From: Treponema sp.
GTDB lineage: Bacteria; Spirochaetota; Spirochaetia; Treponematales; Rectinemataceae
Direction: 5' to 3'
DNA: 9,747 bases
Assembly: GCA_012516755.1 (NCBI GenBank)
Contig: JAAYWE010000194.1
Location: 1-9,747 of the forward strand
Part shown: positions 1 through 6,365 of the stretch, piece after piece
Layout: every line of letters begins with the position of its first letter
Position numbering within the stretch: position 1 is the first letter of the stretch
The notes under the pieces: model-generated
Database searches by the model: none
The model's input: the letters and a program-made list of their open reading frames with translations, nothing else
What the model was told of the DNA's origin: nothing
Made by a program: the position numbers and the translations under genes

Positions 1-1
1 A

Positions 2-754
2 ACTTTCGAGCGAGAGATTCGCTTCGATCATGTTTGGTTTGCTTACGAGGATGAGGACTGGGTGCTACGCGATGTTTCGTTTGTCATTCCAAAGGGAAGC
101 TTTACCGCGGTTGTAGGTGCGAGCGGCTCGGGCAAATCTACAATAATAAGCATTATCTGCGGTTTTGTCTTTCCTCAGAGAGGCAAGGTGTTGGTCGATG
201 ATATTCCTCTCGACGAAATCGACATTGTTGCTTGGCGCCGGCATATTGGGCTTGTGTTGCAGGAATCCTTTATGTTTCCAGTTTCTGTTTTGGAAAACGT
301 GAGGCTGTATCACAAAGAAATCACGGAAGACGAAGTCAAATCAGCGCTTTCAATTGTGCATGCCGATAAAGCGGTTTCCATGCTTCCCGATGGGCTTGAG
401 GCAAATCTCTGGGAGCGAGGCTCAAATCTCTCCTCTGGCGAACGCCAATTGATTTCTTTTGCAAGAGCACTTGCGGCTAATCCAGATCTCATTCTGCTAG
501 ACGAGGCAACCAGCAATGTGGACATGACCACAGAGAAACATATCAAAGGGAGCATGGATGTGCTTCGTAAGGGAAGGACGATGGTAGTGGTTGCCCATAG
601 GCTTTCTTCGATTCTGAAAGCCGACCGAATCTTCTATATAGATGAAGGCAAGCTCATAACCGAAGGAACTCATGAAAGCCTCTACGAAGAATTGCCGGCC
701 TATCGACTTCTTGTGGATCAGCAGTTTCCAGCAGGCAAACGGGTGCTTGTATGA
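2..754 (+). CDS. ABC exporter half-transporter, ATP-binding domain (5' end outside window)
   Basis: The open frame runs in from the left edge, so only the last 250 residues are seen. They cover essentially one nucleotide-binding domain; the membrane domain expected in this family lies upstream. In visible numbering the motifs are an A-loop aromatic (Tyr15), Walker A GASGSGKST (39-47), Q-loop Gln87, a signature LSSGERQ (143-149) that departs from LSGGQ, Walker B LILLDE with the canonical catalytic Glu168, and H-loop His199. The style resembles MdlB and TM288, the ATP-site-competent partners of heterodimeric exporters. The internal GTG at 62 cannot be the start, because conserved NBD sequence (IRFDHVWFAY) precedes it. 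The stop overlaps the next gene's ATG by four bases (ATGA), implying translational coupling. It most likely forms an inner-membrane heterodimer with the next product. The substrate cannot be told from this fragment. Confidence 0.93.
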   Translation, partial: TFEREIRFDHVWFAYEDEDWVLRDVSFVIPKGSFTAVVGASGSGKSTIISIICGFVFPQRGKVLVDDIPLDEIDIVAWRRHIGLVLQESFMFPVSVLENVRLYHKEITEDEVKSALSIVHADKAVSMLPDGLEANLWERGSNLSSGERQLISFARALAANPDLILLDEATSNVDMTTEKHIKGSMDVLRKGRTMVVVAHRLSSILKADRIFYIDEGKLITEGTHESLYEELPAYRLLVDQQFPAGKRVLV

Positions 755-2628
755 ACCAGAAATTATATCATCTTCGCTGGATACGTGAGGTCTGGAGAGA
801 ACGCCAAGCTCTTGTGTGGCTCTTGCTATTCTTGACACTTGTATCGAGTGCGGTTGCTGTGGCTTTTCCTCTGCTTACAAAGCAACTCTTTGATTTACTT
901 GAACATGCAATAGATACAAAAATGAGCGAAGATGTTGCAATGGCTCAAGTGAAACGCATAGCGCTCTATTTTGCAGCAATAGGCGTAGCGGGGCTTATTG
1001 CGGGCATATTCCCTGGTGTACGCGGAGCGCTCAATATGGTTTTCGACTACATTGTGCGCAAAAGGTATTTCGGCGAAGTAGTGCGAAAGGACATTCGATT
1101 TTTCAGCGAATTCCGATCAGGTGATGTCATTACGCGCTTGACATCTGACATTTCAGATTTTCCCAAGATCTCCTGGTTTTTATGTTCCGGCATTTTTCGA
1201 GCCGTCGAGTCTGCAAGCAAGGTCACATTTTGCATCATTGCAATGTTCAGTCTCGATTGGAGACTCGCTCTCGCATCTCTTGCTTCCCTGCCTGTAATGC
1301 TTTTTGTGTTTAGCCGGACACAGGCGGCGATCTATGATCGTGTGAATAAAAATGAGCAAGCCATATCTGAGATAAACAACCAACTTGAAATGAGTTTTTC
1401 GGGAGTACGTGTCATAAAGGCCTTTGCAAGTGAAGAAAAATACACAAGTTTCTTCGAGGATGCTCTTAAAAAGCGATTCAATACGGAGATGGCTGTCATA
1501 AAGCTGGAGACAGTTATGCACCTCATCTATCAGTATATCGACTATGTGGCACAGATTGCTCTTGTGTTCGTGGGCGGATTGATGGTGACAAAGCGAAGTA
1601 TCTCGATAGGAACTTTTTACGCTTTCTATAATTATCTCAATATGCTCATTTATCCTGTGCTGGATATCCCACAGCTCTTTGTGTTTGGTAAGCGAGCATT
1701 TGTCAATATAGATAGGCTTGAAGAGATTAGACAATATGAGACTGGATCTCAAAAGCAATGTGCAACATCGACTCAGAAAAAATATGACCCGTCGATTCAG
1801 AATCAAAATAAAGTATCTGCTCAGAGACAGGAAAAATCTACACCAAAAAAAGATATCGCAAGCGATAAGGCTTTTCGCTCCCTTTGTTTCGAAAATGTCA
1901 CATTGCGATATGAGCAACGGCGCAAAGCAGCTCTATCGGATATCAGCCTGGAGATATTGCCGGGCGAAAAATTCCTTATAATAGGACCGGTTGGATCAGG
2001 AAAATCCACCCTTATTAAGACCGCACTAGGTTTACTCGAACCTCAGAAGGGACGAGTAATGATAAATAATAAGCCAGTGCGCAGCCTGGATCCGACAGAG
2101 ATTCGCGGCCTTATAGGATATGTGCCACAAGACCCTCTCTTGTTTAGCGGCTCGATACGAGAGAATATCCTGTTTGGTTGTCGAGAAGGGCAGAACCTTA
2201 CTGACGAAGAGCTCTTTCGTATCATCGAAGTATCTCGTCTCACAGAAGAAATCGAATATTTTTCAGATGGATTAGAAACCAAGCTCGGACAGCGCGGCAC
2301 AAGCGTTTCAGGAGGGCAGAAACAGCGTATAGCAATAGCCCGAGCGCTCGCAGGCTATCCAGCTCTGCTCTTACTCGACGATATGACCGCCTCCCTCGAT
2401 ACCAATAACGAAGAAGCCTTATGGCATTCGCTAGCCGCAATGCCAGAATTCGCACAGGCTGCGGTTATAGCAGTATCCCATAGGTTATCAAGCATTCAAT
2501 ATGTCGATCGAGTGCTCTTCTTGAATGGTGGGCGCATTGCTGGTTTTGGCAAACACACAGAGCTTATGGAACAAAATGGGCTCTATCGTGAATTTGTGGC
2601 GGAGCATGTTAGAAGACCAACTGGCTAA
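751..2628 (+). CDS. ABC exporter half-transporter, fused membrane and ATP-binding domains, degenerate Walker B
   Basis: This 625-residue protein has a full half-transporter layout: about six hydrophobic segments in residues 20-315, a linker near 325-370, and an ATP-binding domain near 375-625. Motifs are Walker A GPVGSGKST (412-420), Q-loop in YVPQDPLLF, signature VSGGQKQ (519-525), Walker B LLLLDD with Asp544 where the catalytic Glu normally sits, and H-loop His577. Asp at this place is typical of the degenerate member of heterodimeric exporters such as TM287, LmrC and MdlA, and it complements the Glu-bearing partner just upstream. The ATG lies in the ATGA overlap with that gene. The linker is longer than usual and made of a Ser/Gln/Lys-rich 8-residue repeat (listed separately). 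Export of a peptide, lipid, drug or metallophore is possible. Because an iron-type importer follows, a YbtPQ/IrtAB-like role is an alternative that I infer only from position. Confidence 0.95.
   Translation: MNQKLYHLRWIREVWRERQALVWLLLFLTLVSSAVAVAFPLLTKQLFDLLEHAIDTKMSEDVAMAQVKRIALYFAAIGVAGLIAGIFPGVRGALNMVFDYIVRKRYFGEVVRKDIRFFSEFRSGDVITRLTSDISDFPKISWFLCSGIFRAVESASKVTFCIIAMFSLDWRLALASLASLPVMLFVFSRTQAAIYDRVNKNEQAISEINNQLEMSFSGVRVIKAFASEEKYTSFFEDALKKRFNTEMAVIKLETVMHLIYQYIDYVAQIALVFVGGLMVTKRSISIGTFYAFYNYLNMLIYPVLDIPQLFVFGKRAFVNIDRLEEIRQYETGSQKQCATSTQKKYDPSIQNQNKVSAQRQEKSTPKKDIASDKAFRSLCFENVTLRYEQRRKAALSDISLEILPGEKFLIIGPVGSGKSTLIKTALGLLEPQKGRVMINNKPVRSLDPTEIRGLIGYVPQDPLLFSGSIRENILFGCREGQNLTDEELFRIIEVSRLTEEIEYFSDGLETKLGQRGTSVSGGQKQRIAIARALAGYPALLLLDDMTASLDTNNEEALWHSLAAMPEFAQAAVIAVSHRLSSIQYVDRVLFLNGGRIAGFGKHTELMEQNGLYREFVAEHVRRPTG
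1741..1860 (+). repeat. Degenerate 24-bp tandem repeat in the exporter linker
   Basis: Five consecutive 24-bp units (1741-1764, 1765-1788, 1789-1812, 1813-1836, 1837-1860) stay in frame and encode the octads TGSQKQCA, TSTQKKYD, PSIQNQNK, VSAQRQEK and STPKKDIA. The first four share the pattern x-S-x-Q-[KNR]-[QK]-x-x. The fifth is weaker, with only the Lys pair position kept. At DNA level the shared core is TC-N-N-N-TCAGA/AAA-like. The repeat lies between the last membrane segment and the ATP-binding domain, so expansion by whole units would not break the frame. It is probably a flexible, positively charged spacer. Confidence 0.75.
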
Positions 2629-2801
2629 ATCAGCTTAGCAAGCCCACAATCTCGATTTTGGAGCAAGAATTATCGTCCTTATTCTATGGTTAGATGATGT
2701 GCGACAATTCTATGCAGAAGTAGCCAGGCAGCATATCTTCGAGCCCAATAATCCTCTTATTTCTTGACTGGTCTTGCTTTGGCATCTACAATAATGGAAT
2801 T
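2629..2801. other. Intergenic region between exporter and importer genes
   Basis: This 173-bp gap shows no credible gene and no strong terminator after the exporter. A short GCTAA/TTAGC inverted repeat overlaps the exporter stop codon but has no T-tract. The right end holds the promoter and operator-like repeat listed separately. In the frame of the next gene a TAG at 2721 is followed by no ATG, GTG or TTG until 2802, which fixes the importer start. Confidence 0.6.
2764..2792 (+). promoter_or_regulatory. Sigma-70-type promoter for the importer operon
   Basis: A -35 element TTGACT (2764-2769) and a -10 element TACAAT (2787-2792) are separated by exactly 17 bp. Each has one mismatch to consensus (TTGACA, TATAAT). 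Transcription would be expected to begin near 2799-2800, only two or three bases before the ATG at 2802, so the message would be almost leaderless. Its position directly before the binding-protein gene supports it. Confidence 0.65.
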
Positions 2802-2803
2802 AT
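2791..2803. promoter_or_regulatory. Inverted repeat ATAAT-GGA-ATTAT, possible operator
   Basis: A perfect 5-bp inverted repeat with a 3-bp centre overlaps the end of the -10 element, the predicted transcription start and the start codon of the binding-protein gene. A repressor bound here would block initiation, which would suit a metal-controlled uptake operon. It is short and AT-rich and does not match the classic 19-bp Fur box well, so it may be chance. Confidence 0.3.
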
Positions 2804-3818
2804 GGAACGCACTATTCGACTCTTAACTTTTATTTTAATGATTTTGGTGGTTGGTAGCGTCGATGCTCAACAGCGCATTGTCTTAGCAGGGCGCGGAGCA
2901 AATATGCTTGCGGATGCTATCTATCTTTTTCCTGATGCAGGGAAGAGACTTGTAGCTTATTCTAGCGGTGATCAAGGTTTGGGGCTCTTCATGTCGGAGG
3001 TAGATCCAGCATTTAAGGAAAAGGTTTGCTTTGACAAGAGTGCGGGGGTAGAAGTGATCGCGTCCTTCAAACCTGATCTTGTGCTCCTCAAATCGATATC
3101 GAGAAGTCAGTATGAGGCAGCACTGAATGCGCTGGGTATCCGCCAGGTCTATTTGATGCTAGAGACGCCTGAGCAGTACTATGAGGATATCGCAACATTG
3201 GGCAAGGTTCTTGGAAACCAGGTACATGCCGCAGAAGTAATTAGCTGGTATGCTGGCCATGAGAAGAAAATTATGAGCCGCACAACCAAGCTATCTGCGT
3301 CACAGAAACCAAAGGTCCTTTTGTTGCAGCTTGCTGCTTCTGGAGAATCGGTCTGGAAGGTTCCGCCTGATTCATGGATGCAAACAATCCTAGCGGAGCG
3401 CGCAGGTGGCATTCCTGTATGGAAAGGAGCGAACCTTGGCTCCGGATGGGCGACTGTATCTGTTGAACAGATAGCAGCTTGGAATCCTGATGTAGTGTGT
3501 ATCATCAATTATCGTGCAAATTCATCAGAAGCAGCCGAAGCTTTCAAAAAAGATAAGCGGCTTTCTTCGCTAAAAGCAGTTAGGGAAGGGAAGGTATACG
3601 GTTTTCCGCAGGATTTTTATTCCTGGGATCAGCCGGATACGCGGTGGATTCTGGGGTTGACATGGCTTGCAAAGATGCTTCATCCGGCGTTATTCACCGA
3701 TATTTCGGTTATTGGAACTACAGAAGACTTTTTCAACTTTATGTATGGATTCGATGAAGCAGCTTTCCACACTAATATCGCGCCTAAGATACAAGGCGAT
3801 GTCGGGGAACAGTTCTAG
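2802..3818 (+). CDS. Periplasmic substrate-binding protein of an iron/cobalamin-type ABC importer (FecB/BtuF/MolA class)
   Basis: The 338-residue product starts with a classic signal peptide: Lys/Arg-poor but hydrophobic, residues 5-18, with likely cleavage after VDA22. There is no lipobox Cys, so it should be a soluble periplasmic protein. The mature part has the two-lobe class III binding-protein look: a PDLVLL segment after a conserved GVEVIASFKPD, a helix-rich middle, then a second lobe with ESVWKVPPDSWMQTILAERAGG and EQIAAWNPDVVCIINY. The late motif SWDQPDTRWILGLTWLAKMLHPALF is shared with binding proteins annotated for iron chelates, molybdate (MolA-like) or cobalamin, so the ligand is open. 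ATG 2802 is the only usable in-frame start after the TAG at 2721. It has no proper Shine-Dalgarno, only GGA three bases upstream. The permease and ATPase genes follow directly, completing the importer. Confidence 0.9.
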   Translation: MERTIRLLTFILMILVVGSVDAQQRIVLAGRGANMLADAIYLFPDAGKRLVAYSSGDQGLGLFMSEVDPAFKEKVCFDKSAGVEVIASFKPDLVLLKSISRSQYEAALNALGIRQVYLMLETPEQYYEDIATLGKVLGNQVHAAEVISWYAGHEKKIMSRTTKLSASQKPKVLLLQLAASGESVWKVPPDSWMQTILAERAGGIPVWKGANLGSGWATVSVEQIAAWNPDVVCIINYRANSSEAAEAFKKDKRLSSLKAVREGKVYGFPQDFYSWDQPDTRWILGLTWLAKMLHPALFTDISVIGTTEDFFNFMYGFDEAAFHTNIAPKIQGDVGEQF

Positions 3819-3819
3819 C

Positions 3820-4896
3820 GTGAAGCATGAGTGTCCCGTATCGGCTATGATCGATGTTTCTTCGAGCTCAGACTCTCATCTGCCTTCTAATAGAACTTAC
3901 AGGGCGATTTCGCAACGTTCTTATCTGTGGTTTCTTCTCGTAATTTTGCTCATCGCGATAGCCGCGCTTTCGCTTTTTATCGGACGCTATCCAAAACCCG
4001 GCATAATGAATCCTGCCCTGCTAGGAACAGATTCAATCGCGCGTCAAATCGTGCTAAATTCTCGCTTGCCACGCATCCTGGGAGCGATATTGCTTGGACT
4101 TGTGCTTGGGGGTGCGGGAGCTTCGCTTCAATCTATCTTTAGTAATCCCCTAATCGATGCGGGTTTTCTGGGTGTATCGCAAGGGGCAGCTTTCGGAGCT
4201 GCGCTCGCGCTCGTCCTAGGGTTGCGCGCGTATTCGGTCATCGCTGCGCTGGCCTTCGGCATGGCAGTGCTAGCGCTTGCTCTTTCGATATGGCTTTCCG
4301 AGCGATTCAGATATGGCGGGCAGATTTTGAGGCTTGTGCTCGCTGGGCTAGCTGTATCAGCCTTTTTTTCATCGCTTCTATCCTTGATGAAGTATATTGC
4401 CGATCCTCTGCATCAGTTGCCTGATATTGTTTTCTGGACAATGGGATCGATGGTGCCAATGAGTTGGAAAAGACTCGAATCCGCAGCGCCAATTGCTCTC
4501 CTGTCTCTTGTAGTGCTCTATGGAATGCGTTGGAGGGTCAATCTGCTATCGCTCGACGATGCGGTAGCGCATTCGCTTGGCATTCGGCCATCTCTGGAAC
4601 GCAGAATAGTCAGCGTAGCGGCTGCGGCAGGCGTAGGAGTAATGACAGCCGTGTGCGGAGTGGTAGGATGGGTCGGGCTTATCATTCCTCAAATCGTGCG
4701 CGCGGTAGATGGTCCAGATGGGCGATTCGTGATACCGAGTTCTATGCTCGGAGGAGCTATTTTCGTTCTTATTTCCGATACTATCGCACGCTCCGTTTTT
4801 TCAGGTGAAATTCCGCTCGGCATAATAACCTCTCTTTTGGGCGCGCTGAGCTTTGCGATCCTGCTTACTACAAGAAAAGTGGAGCTCGCTCGATGA
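3820..4896 (+). CDS. FecCD/BtuC-family importer permease
   Basis: The product is a very hydrophobic inner-membrane permease with the hallmarks of the FecCD family. These are SRLPRILGAILLGLVLGGAGASLQSIFSNPLIDAGFLGVSQGAAFGA in the first third, and late GVVGWVGLIIPQIVRAVDGPDGRF, GGAIFVLISDTIAR and PLGIITSLLGALSFAILL. About ten membrane segments are expected. It should dimerise and pair with the downstream ATPase. The start is uncertain. GTG 3820, one base after the binding-protein stop, gives 358 residues and suggests coupled translation. ATG 3799 (20-bp overlap) and ATG 3847 (349 residues) are alternatives, and none has a good Shine-Dalgarno; a GGGGA lies 12 bases before the GTG. The open frame itself continues further upstream inside the binding-protein gene but is not conserved there. 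It ends in an ATGA overlap with the ATPase gene. Confidence 0.92.
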   Translation: MKHECPVSAMIDVSSSSDSHLPSNRTYRAISQRSYLWFLLVILLIAIAALSLFIGRYPKPGIMNPALLGTDSIARQIVLNSRLPRILGAILLGLVLGGAGASLQSIFSNPLIDAGFLGVSQGAAFGAALALVLGLRAYSVIAALAFGMAVLALALSIWLSERFRYGGQILRLVLAGLAVSAFFSSLLSLMKYIADPLHQLPDIVFWTMGSMVPMSWKRLESAAPIALLSLVVLYGMRWRVNLLSLDDAVAHSLGIRPSLERRIVSVAAAAGVGVMTAVCGVVGWVGLIIPQIVRAVDGPDGRFVIPSSMLGGAIFVLISDTIARSVFSGEIPLGIITSLLGALSFAILLTTRKVELAR

Positions 4897-4923
4897 ATCG
4901 CTCGATGAATGGCCTGATGAATG
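4888..4923 (+). repeat. Three 12-bp tandem repeats carrying successive in-frame ATG codons
   Basis: The units GCTCGATGAATC, GCTCGATGAATG and GCCTGATGAATG follow each other without gaps. They put ATG codons at 4893, 4905 and 4917 in the same frame, so the ATPase begins MNRSMNGLMNDG. A GGAG at 4881-4884, eight bases before the first ATG, favours that one as the main start. Confidence 0.7.
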
Positions 4924-5678
4924 ATGGCTCGTTTCTTTCAGCGCGAGATATCTCTTTCAGATGGAGACAGGATCAGCCCTTGCTAGAGGATATCTCGCTG
5001 GATGTGGCGCGCGGCCAAACGCTTGCCATCCTCGGCCCCAACGGAGCTGGAAAAACGACCCTGCTATCCATTCTCTCTGGTCGCCTCAGTCCGCGCGCTG
5101 GTTCCATAAGCCTGAATCGTCGCTCACTGAACTCCTATTCGGCTAGAGAGCGCTCGCAATTGATAGCATTTTTGCCACAACTCGAAAAACTCGCTTTCAA
5201 TTATCGAGTAATGGATTTTGTATTGATGGGTCGGACGCCTCGCATGGAAGTTCTGGCCTTGCCTGGATTGGAGGATGAAGAAGCCGCATTGCAGGCGCTT
5301 TCTCTTTGCAAGCTCGATTCCTTTAGCATGCGCAATATTGGTGAGCTTTCCGGTGGCGAGTTTCAGCTTGTGCGGATCGCGCGTTGCCTTGCTCAGGGGG
5401 CTTCTATTCTAATTCTGGATGAGCCAGCAAGCATGCTGGATCCAGCGCATTCGCGGCATATCGCTGATGTGCTCGCATCGCTCGCCGATTCAGGTATAAC
5501 AATAATCTATACAACGCACGATATCGAATTGGGCCTTTTTCTTGGAGGGGAAGCGCTGATACTTTCGGGAGGCATGATTCAGTGGAGTGGGCCTGCTGAG
5601 GGCTTACACAATACTGAGATTCTCACCCGGACTTACGGTATCTCTTTTTCAAACAAAGAGATACCGAGTGCATTTTGA
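4893..5678 (+). CDS. ATP-binding subunit of the iron/cobalamin-type importer (FecE/BtuD family)
   Basis: This 261-residue cytoplasmic ATPase has every motif intact: Walker A GPNGAGKTT (48-56), Q-loop Gln in AFLPQLEKLAFNYRVMDFVLMGR (the segment that contacts FecCD-type permeases), signature LSGGE (152-156), Walker B LILDE with catalytic Glu177, and switch His209 in TTHD. The length is normal for the family (about 250-270). The start overlaps the permease stop (ATGA). GGAG eight bases upstream supports the first of three repeated ATGs. With the two preceding genes it makes a complete BCE importer. No outer-membrane TonB receptor gene is visible in the window. The last codons contain a perfect inverted repeat (listed separately). 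Confidence 0.94.
   Translation: MNRSMNGLMNDGSFLSARDISFRWRQDQPLLEDISLDVARGQTLAILGPNGAGKTTLLSILSGRLSPRAGSISLNRRSLNSYSARERSQLIAFLPQLEKLAFNYRVMDFVLMGRTPRMEVLALPGLEDEEAALQALSLCKLDSFSMRNIGELSGGEFQLVRIARCLAQGASILILDEPASMLDPAHSRHIADVLASLADSGITIIYTTHDIELGLFLGGEALILSGGMIQWSGPAEGLHNTEILTRTYGISFSNKEIPSAF
5636..5666. repeat. Perfect 12-bp inverted repeat in the 3' end of the ATPase gene
   Basis: CGGTATCTCTTT (5636-5647) and AAAGAGATACCG (5655-5666) are exact reverse complements around the 7-base loop TTCAAAC. The hairpin lies in codons for the last dozen residues, just before the stop. There is no T-run directly after it, only TTTT at 5672-5675, so it is not a standard terminator. It could protect the mRNA 3' end, slow ribosomes or act with Rho. 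The nine bases GAGATACCG of its right arm occur again at 5772-5780. Confidence 0.75.
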
Positions 5679-5736
5679 GGCATATGGAGCAGCTATGCTT
5701 GATATTATGATGAATCGAATCTATAAACCTGTGCGC

Positions 5737-5768
5737 ACGCAAGGGCAGGATCACTCTGCTTTTTGCGT
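5737..5768 (+). terminator. Hairpin with T-run, candidate terminator of the importer operon
   Basis: ACGCAA (5737-5742) pairs with TTGCGT (5763-5768), and GCAG (5745-5748) pairs with CTGC (5756-5759) around the loop GATCACT. The GG/TTT between them can form G-U pairs with one bulge. The right inner arm is followed by five T (5760-5764). Read as a terminator, GCAG-loop-CTGC-TTTTT has a short stem extended by G-U and A-U pairs. It lies about 60 bases after the ATPase stop, a sensible place. The T-run also takes part in the outer stem, which makes the call uncertain. Confidence 0.4.
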
Positions 5769-5890
5769 CTCGAGATACCGAATTCAATAAGGCAGTCGTG
5801 CTCCATCATTATCTCATCGAAGAGGCTCAAGCCCGGTCTAGACTATGACATACTAATGGGCGCAACTATCGGCATTTATTATAGTTCATA

Positions 5891-5919
5891 TTGTTGGTGC
5901 GCTTTTGCCATAGTATATT
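5891..5919 (+). promoter_or_regulatory. Promoter candidate for the small exported-protein gene
   Basis: TTGTTG (5891-5896) and TATATT (5914-5919) lie 17 bp apart. The -10 and -35 each have one or two mismatches to consensus. Transcription would start near 5926, leaving a leader of about 11 bases that begins within the AAAAAGGGG ribosome-binding stretch (5922-5930). The very short leader makes this less certain. Confidence 0.4.
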
Positions 5920-5936
5920 TGAAAAAGGGGTGTTCT

Positions 5937-6365
5937 ATGAAGCGATCGATTGCAATTTCCATTATCGTATGTTTAGTAGTACTGAGCGCTAAAGCGCAAG
6001 TCATCACTTTTGGTCTCGGTGATGCTGAGCTTGAAGCTGGCTTGAATGAGCTCAATATAAGTGCAAAAGTCAATATGCAGGTCTTTCAGACAGAAGTCTC
6101 CATGGTCTGGGGACAGCCCACAGCGAGCATCACTTTCGCGTTATCGCAAGGGCTTACGCCTGGCGAAGTATATCTTGCTGCAGCACTGGCCCATCTTTCT
6201 AGTAAGCCGCTTAACATTGTGGTTGAGCTGTATCAAAAGAATAAACAAAAAGGCTGGGGCGCTCTTGCAAAGGATCTTGGCATAAAGCCAGGTTCCAAGG
6301 AATTCAAACAGCTGAAGGAACAACTTGCAGGCTCTAGCAAGAAGCTGAAATCGCAAAAAAAGTGA
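5937..6365 (+). CDS. Small exported protein of unknown function
   Basis: I do not recognise a named family. The 142-residue product starts MKRS and has a hydrophobic stretch to about residue 17, then AKA as a likely signal peptidase I site, giving a mature protein of about 122 residues. No lipobox is present: Cys12 sits inside the hydrophobic core after Val. The mature part begins with a short predicted extended region, then an amphipathic segment (QGLTPGEVYLAAALAHLSSKPLNIVVELYQKNKQKGWGALAKDLGIKPGSKEFKQLK) and ends in a Lys/Ser-rich tail. The KGWGALAKDLGIKPGSKEF stretch resembles a short motif that I have seen in other hypothetical exported proteins of anaerobes; this is recall, not a search. 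ATG 5937 is chosen over the longer frame from 5763 because it gives a clean signal peptide and has AGGGG six bases upstream. It seems to be a single-gene unit. Confidence 0.75.
   Translation: MKRSIAISIIVCLVVLSAKAQVITFGLGDAELEAGLNELNISAKVNMQVFQTEVSMVWGQPTASITFALSQGLTPGEVYLAAALAHLSSKPLNIVVELYQKNKQKGWGALAKDLGIKPGSKEFKQLKEQLAGSSKKLKSQKK

Larger units (their letters stand above)
5679..5936. other. Intergenic region after the importer operon
   Basis: These 258 bp separate the ATPase gene from the small exported-protein gene. I see no gene here. An open frame extends upstream of the small gene to 5763, but its extra residues do not look like protein that is kept by selection. The region holds a long imperfect hairpin (5737-5768), a second copy of the GAGATACCG arm (5772-5780) and a promoter candidate near 5891-5919. 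ATGGAGCA (5684-5691) and TGCTCCAT (5799-5806) form a distant 8-bp inverted repeat. I do not recognise a known riboswitch. Confidence 0.5.

Noticed and set aside
1180..1917. Open frame of 245 codons on the minus strand
   Set aside because: It lies fully inside the exporter gene, whose plus-strand product has clear family motifs. The antisense product is Cys/His/Ser-rich without recognisable domains.
2629..2660. Terminator after the exporter genes
   Set aside because: The GCTAA/TTAGC repeat has only five pairs and is not followed by a T-run.
2764..2803. Fur box at the importer promoter
   Set aside because: The symmetric part is only 13 bp, and I could not line it up convincingly with the 19-bp Fur consensus.
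3667..3798. Upstream extension of the permease frame inside the binding-protein gene
   Set aside because: The extra N-terminal residues overlap conserved C-terminal binding-protein sequence and do not look like FecCD sequence.
5763..5936. Longer version of the small exported-protein gene starting at 5763
   Set aside because: The added residues would bury the signal peptide in the middle. ATG 5937 has a ribosome-binding site and gives a normal signal sequence.
5937..5996. Lipoprotein signal in the small exported protein (Cys12)
   Set aside because: The residues before Cys12 are IIV with no small residue at -1, and an AKA cleavage site follows, so an ordinary signal peptide fits better.
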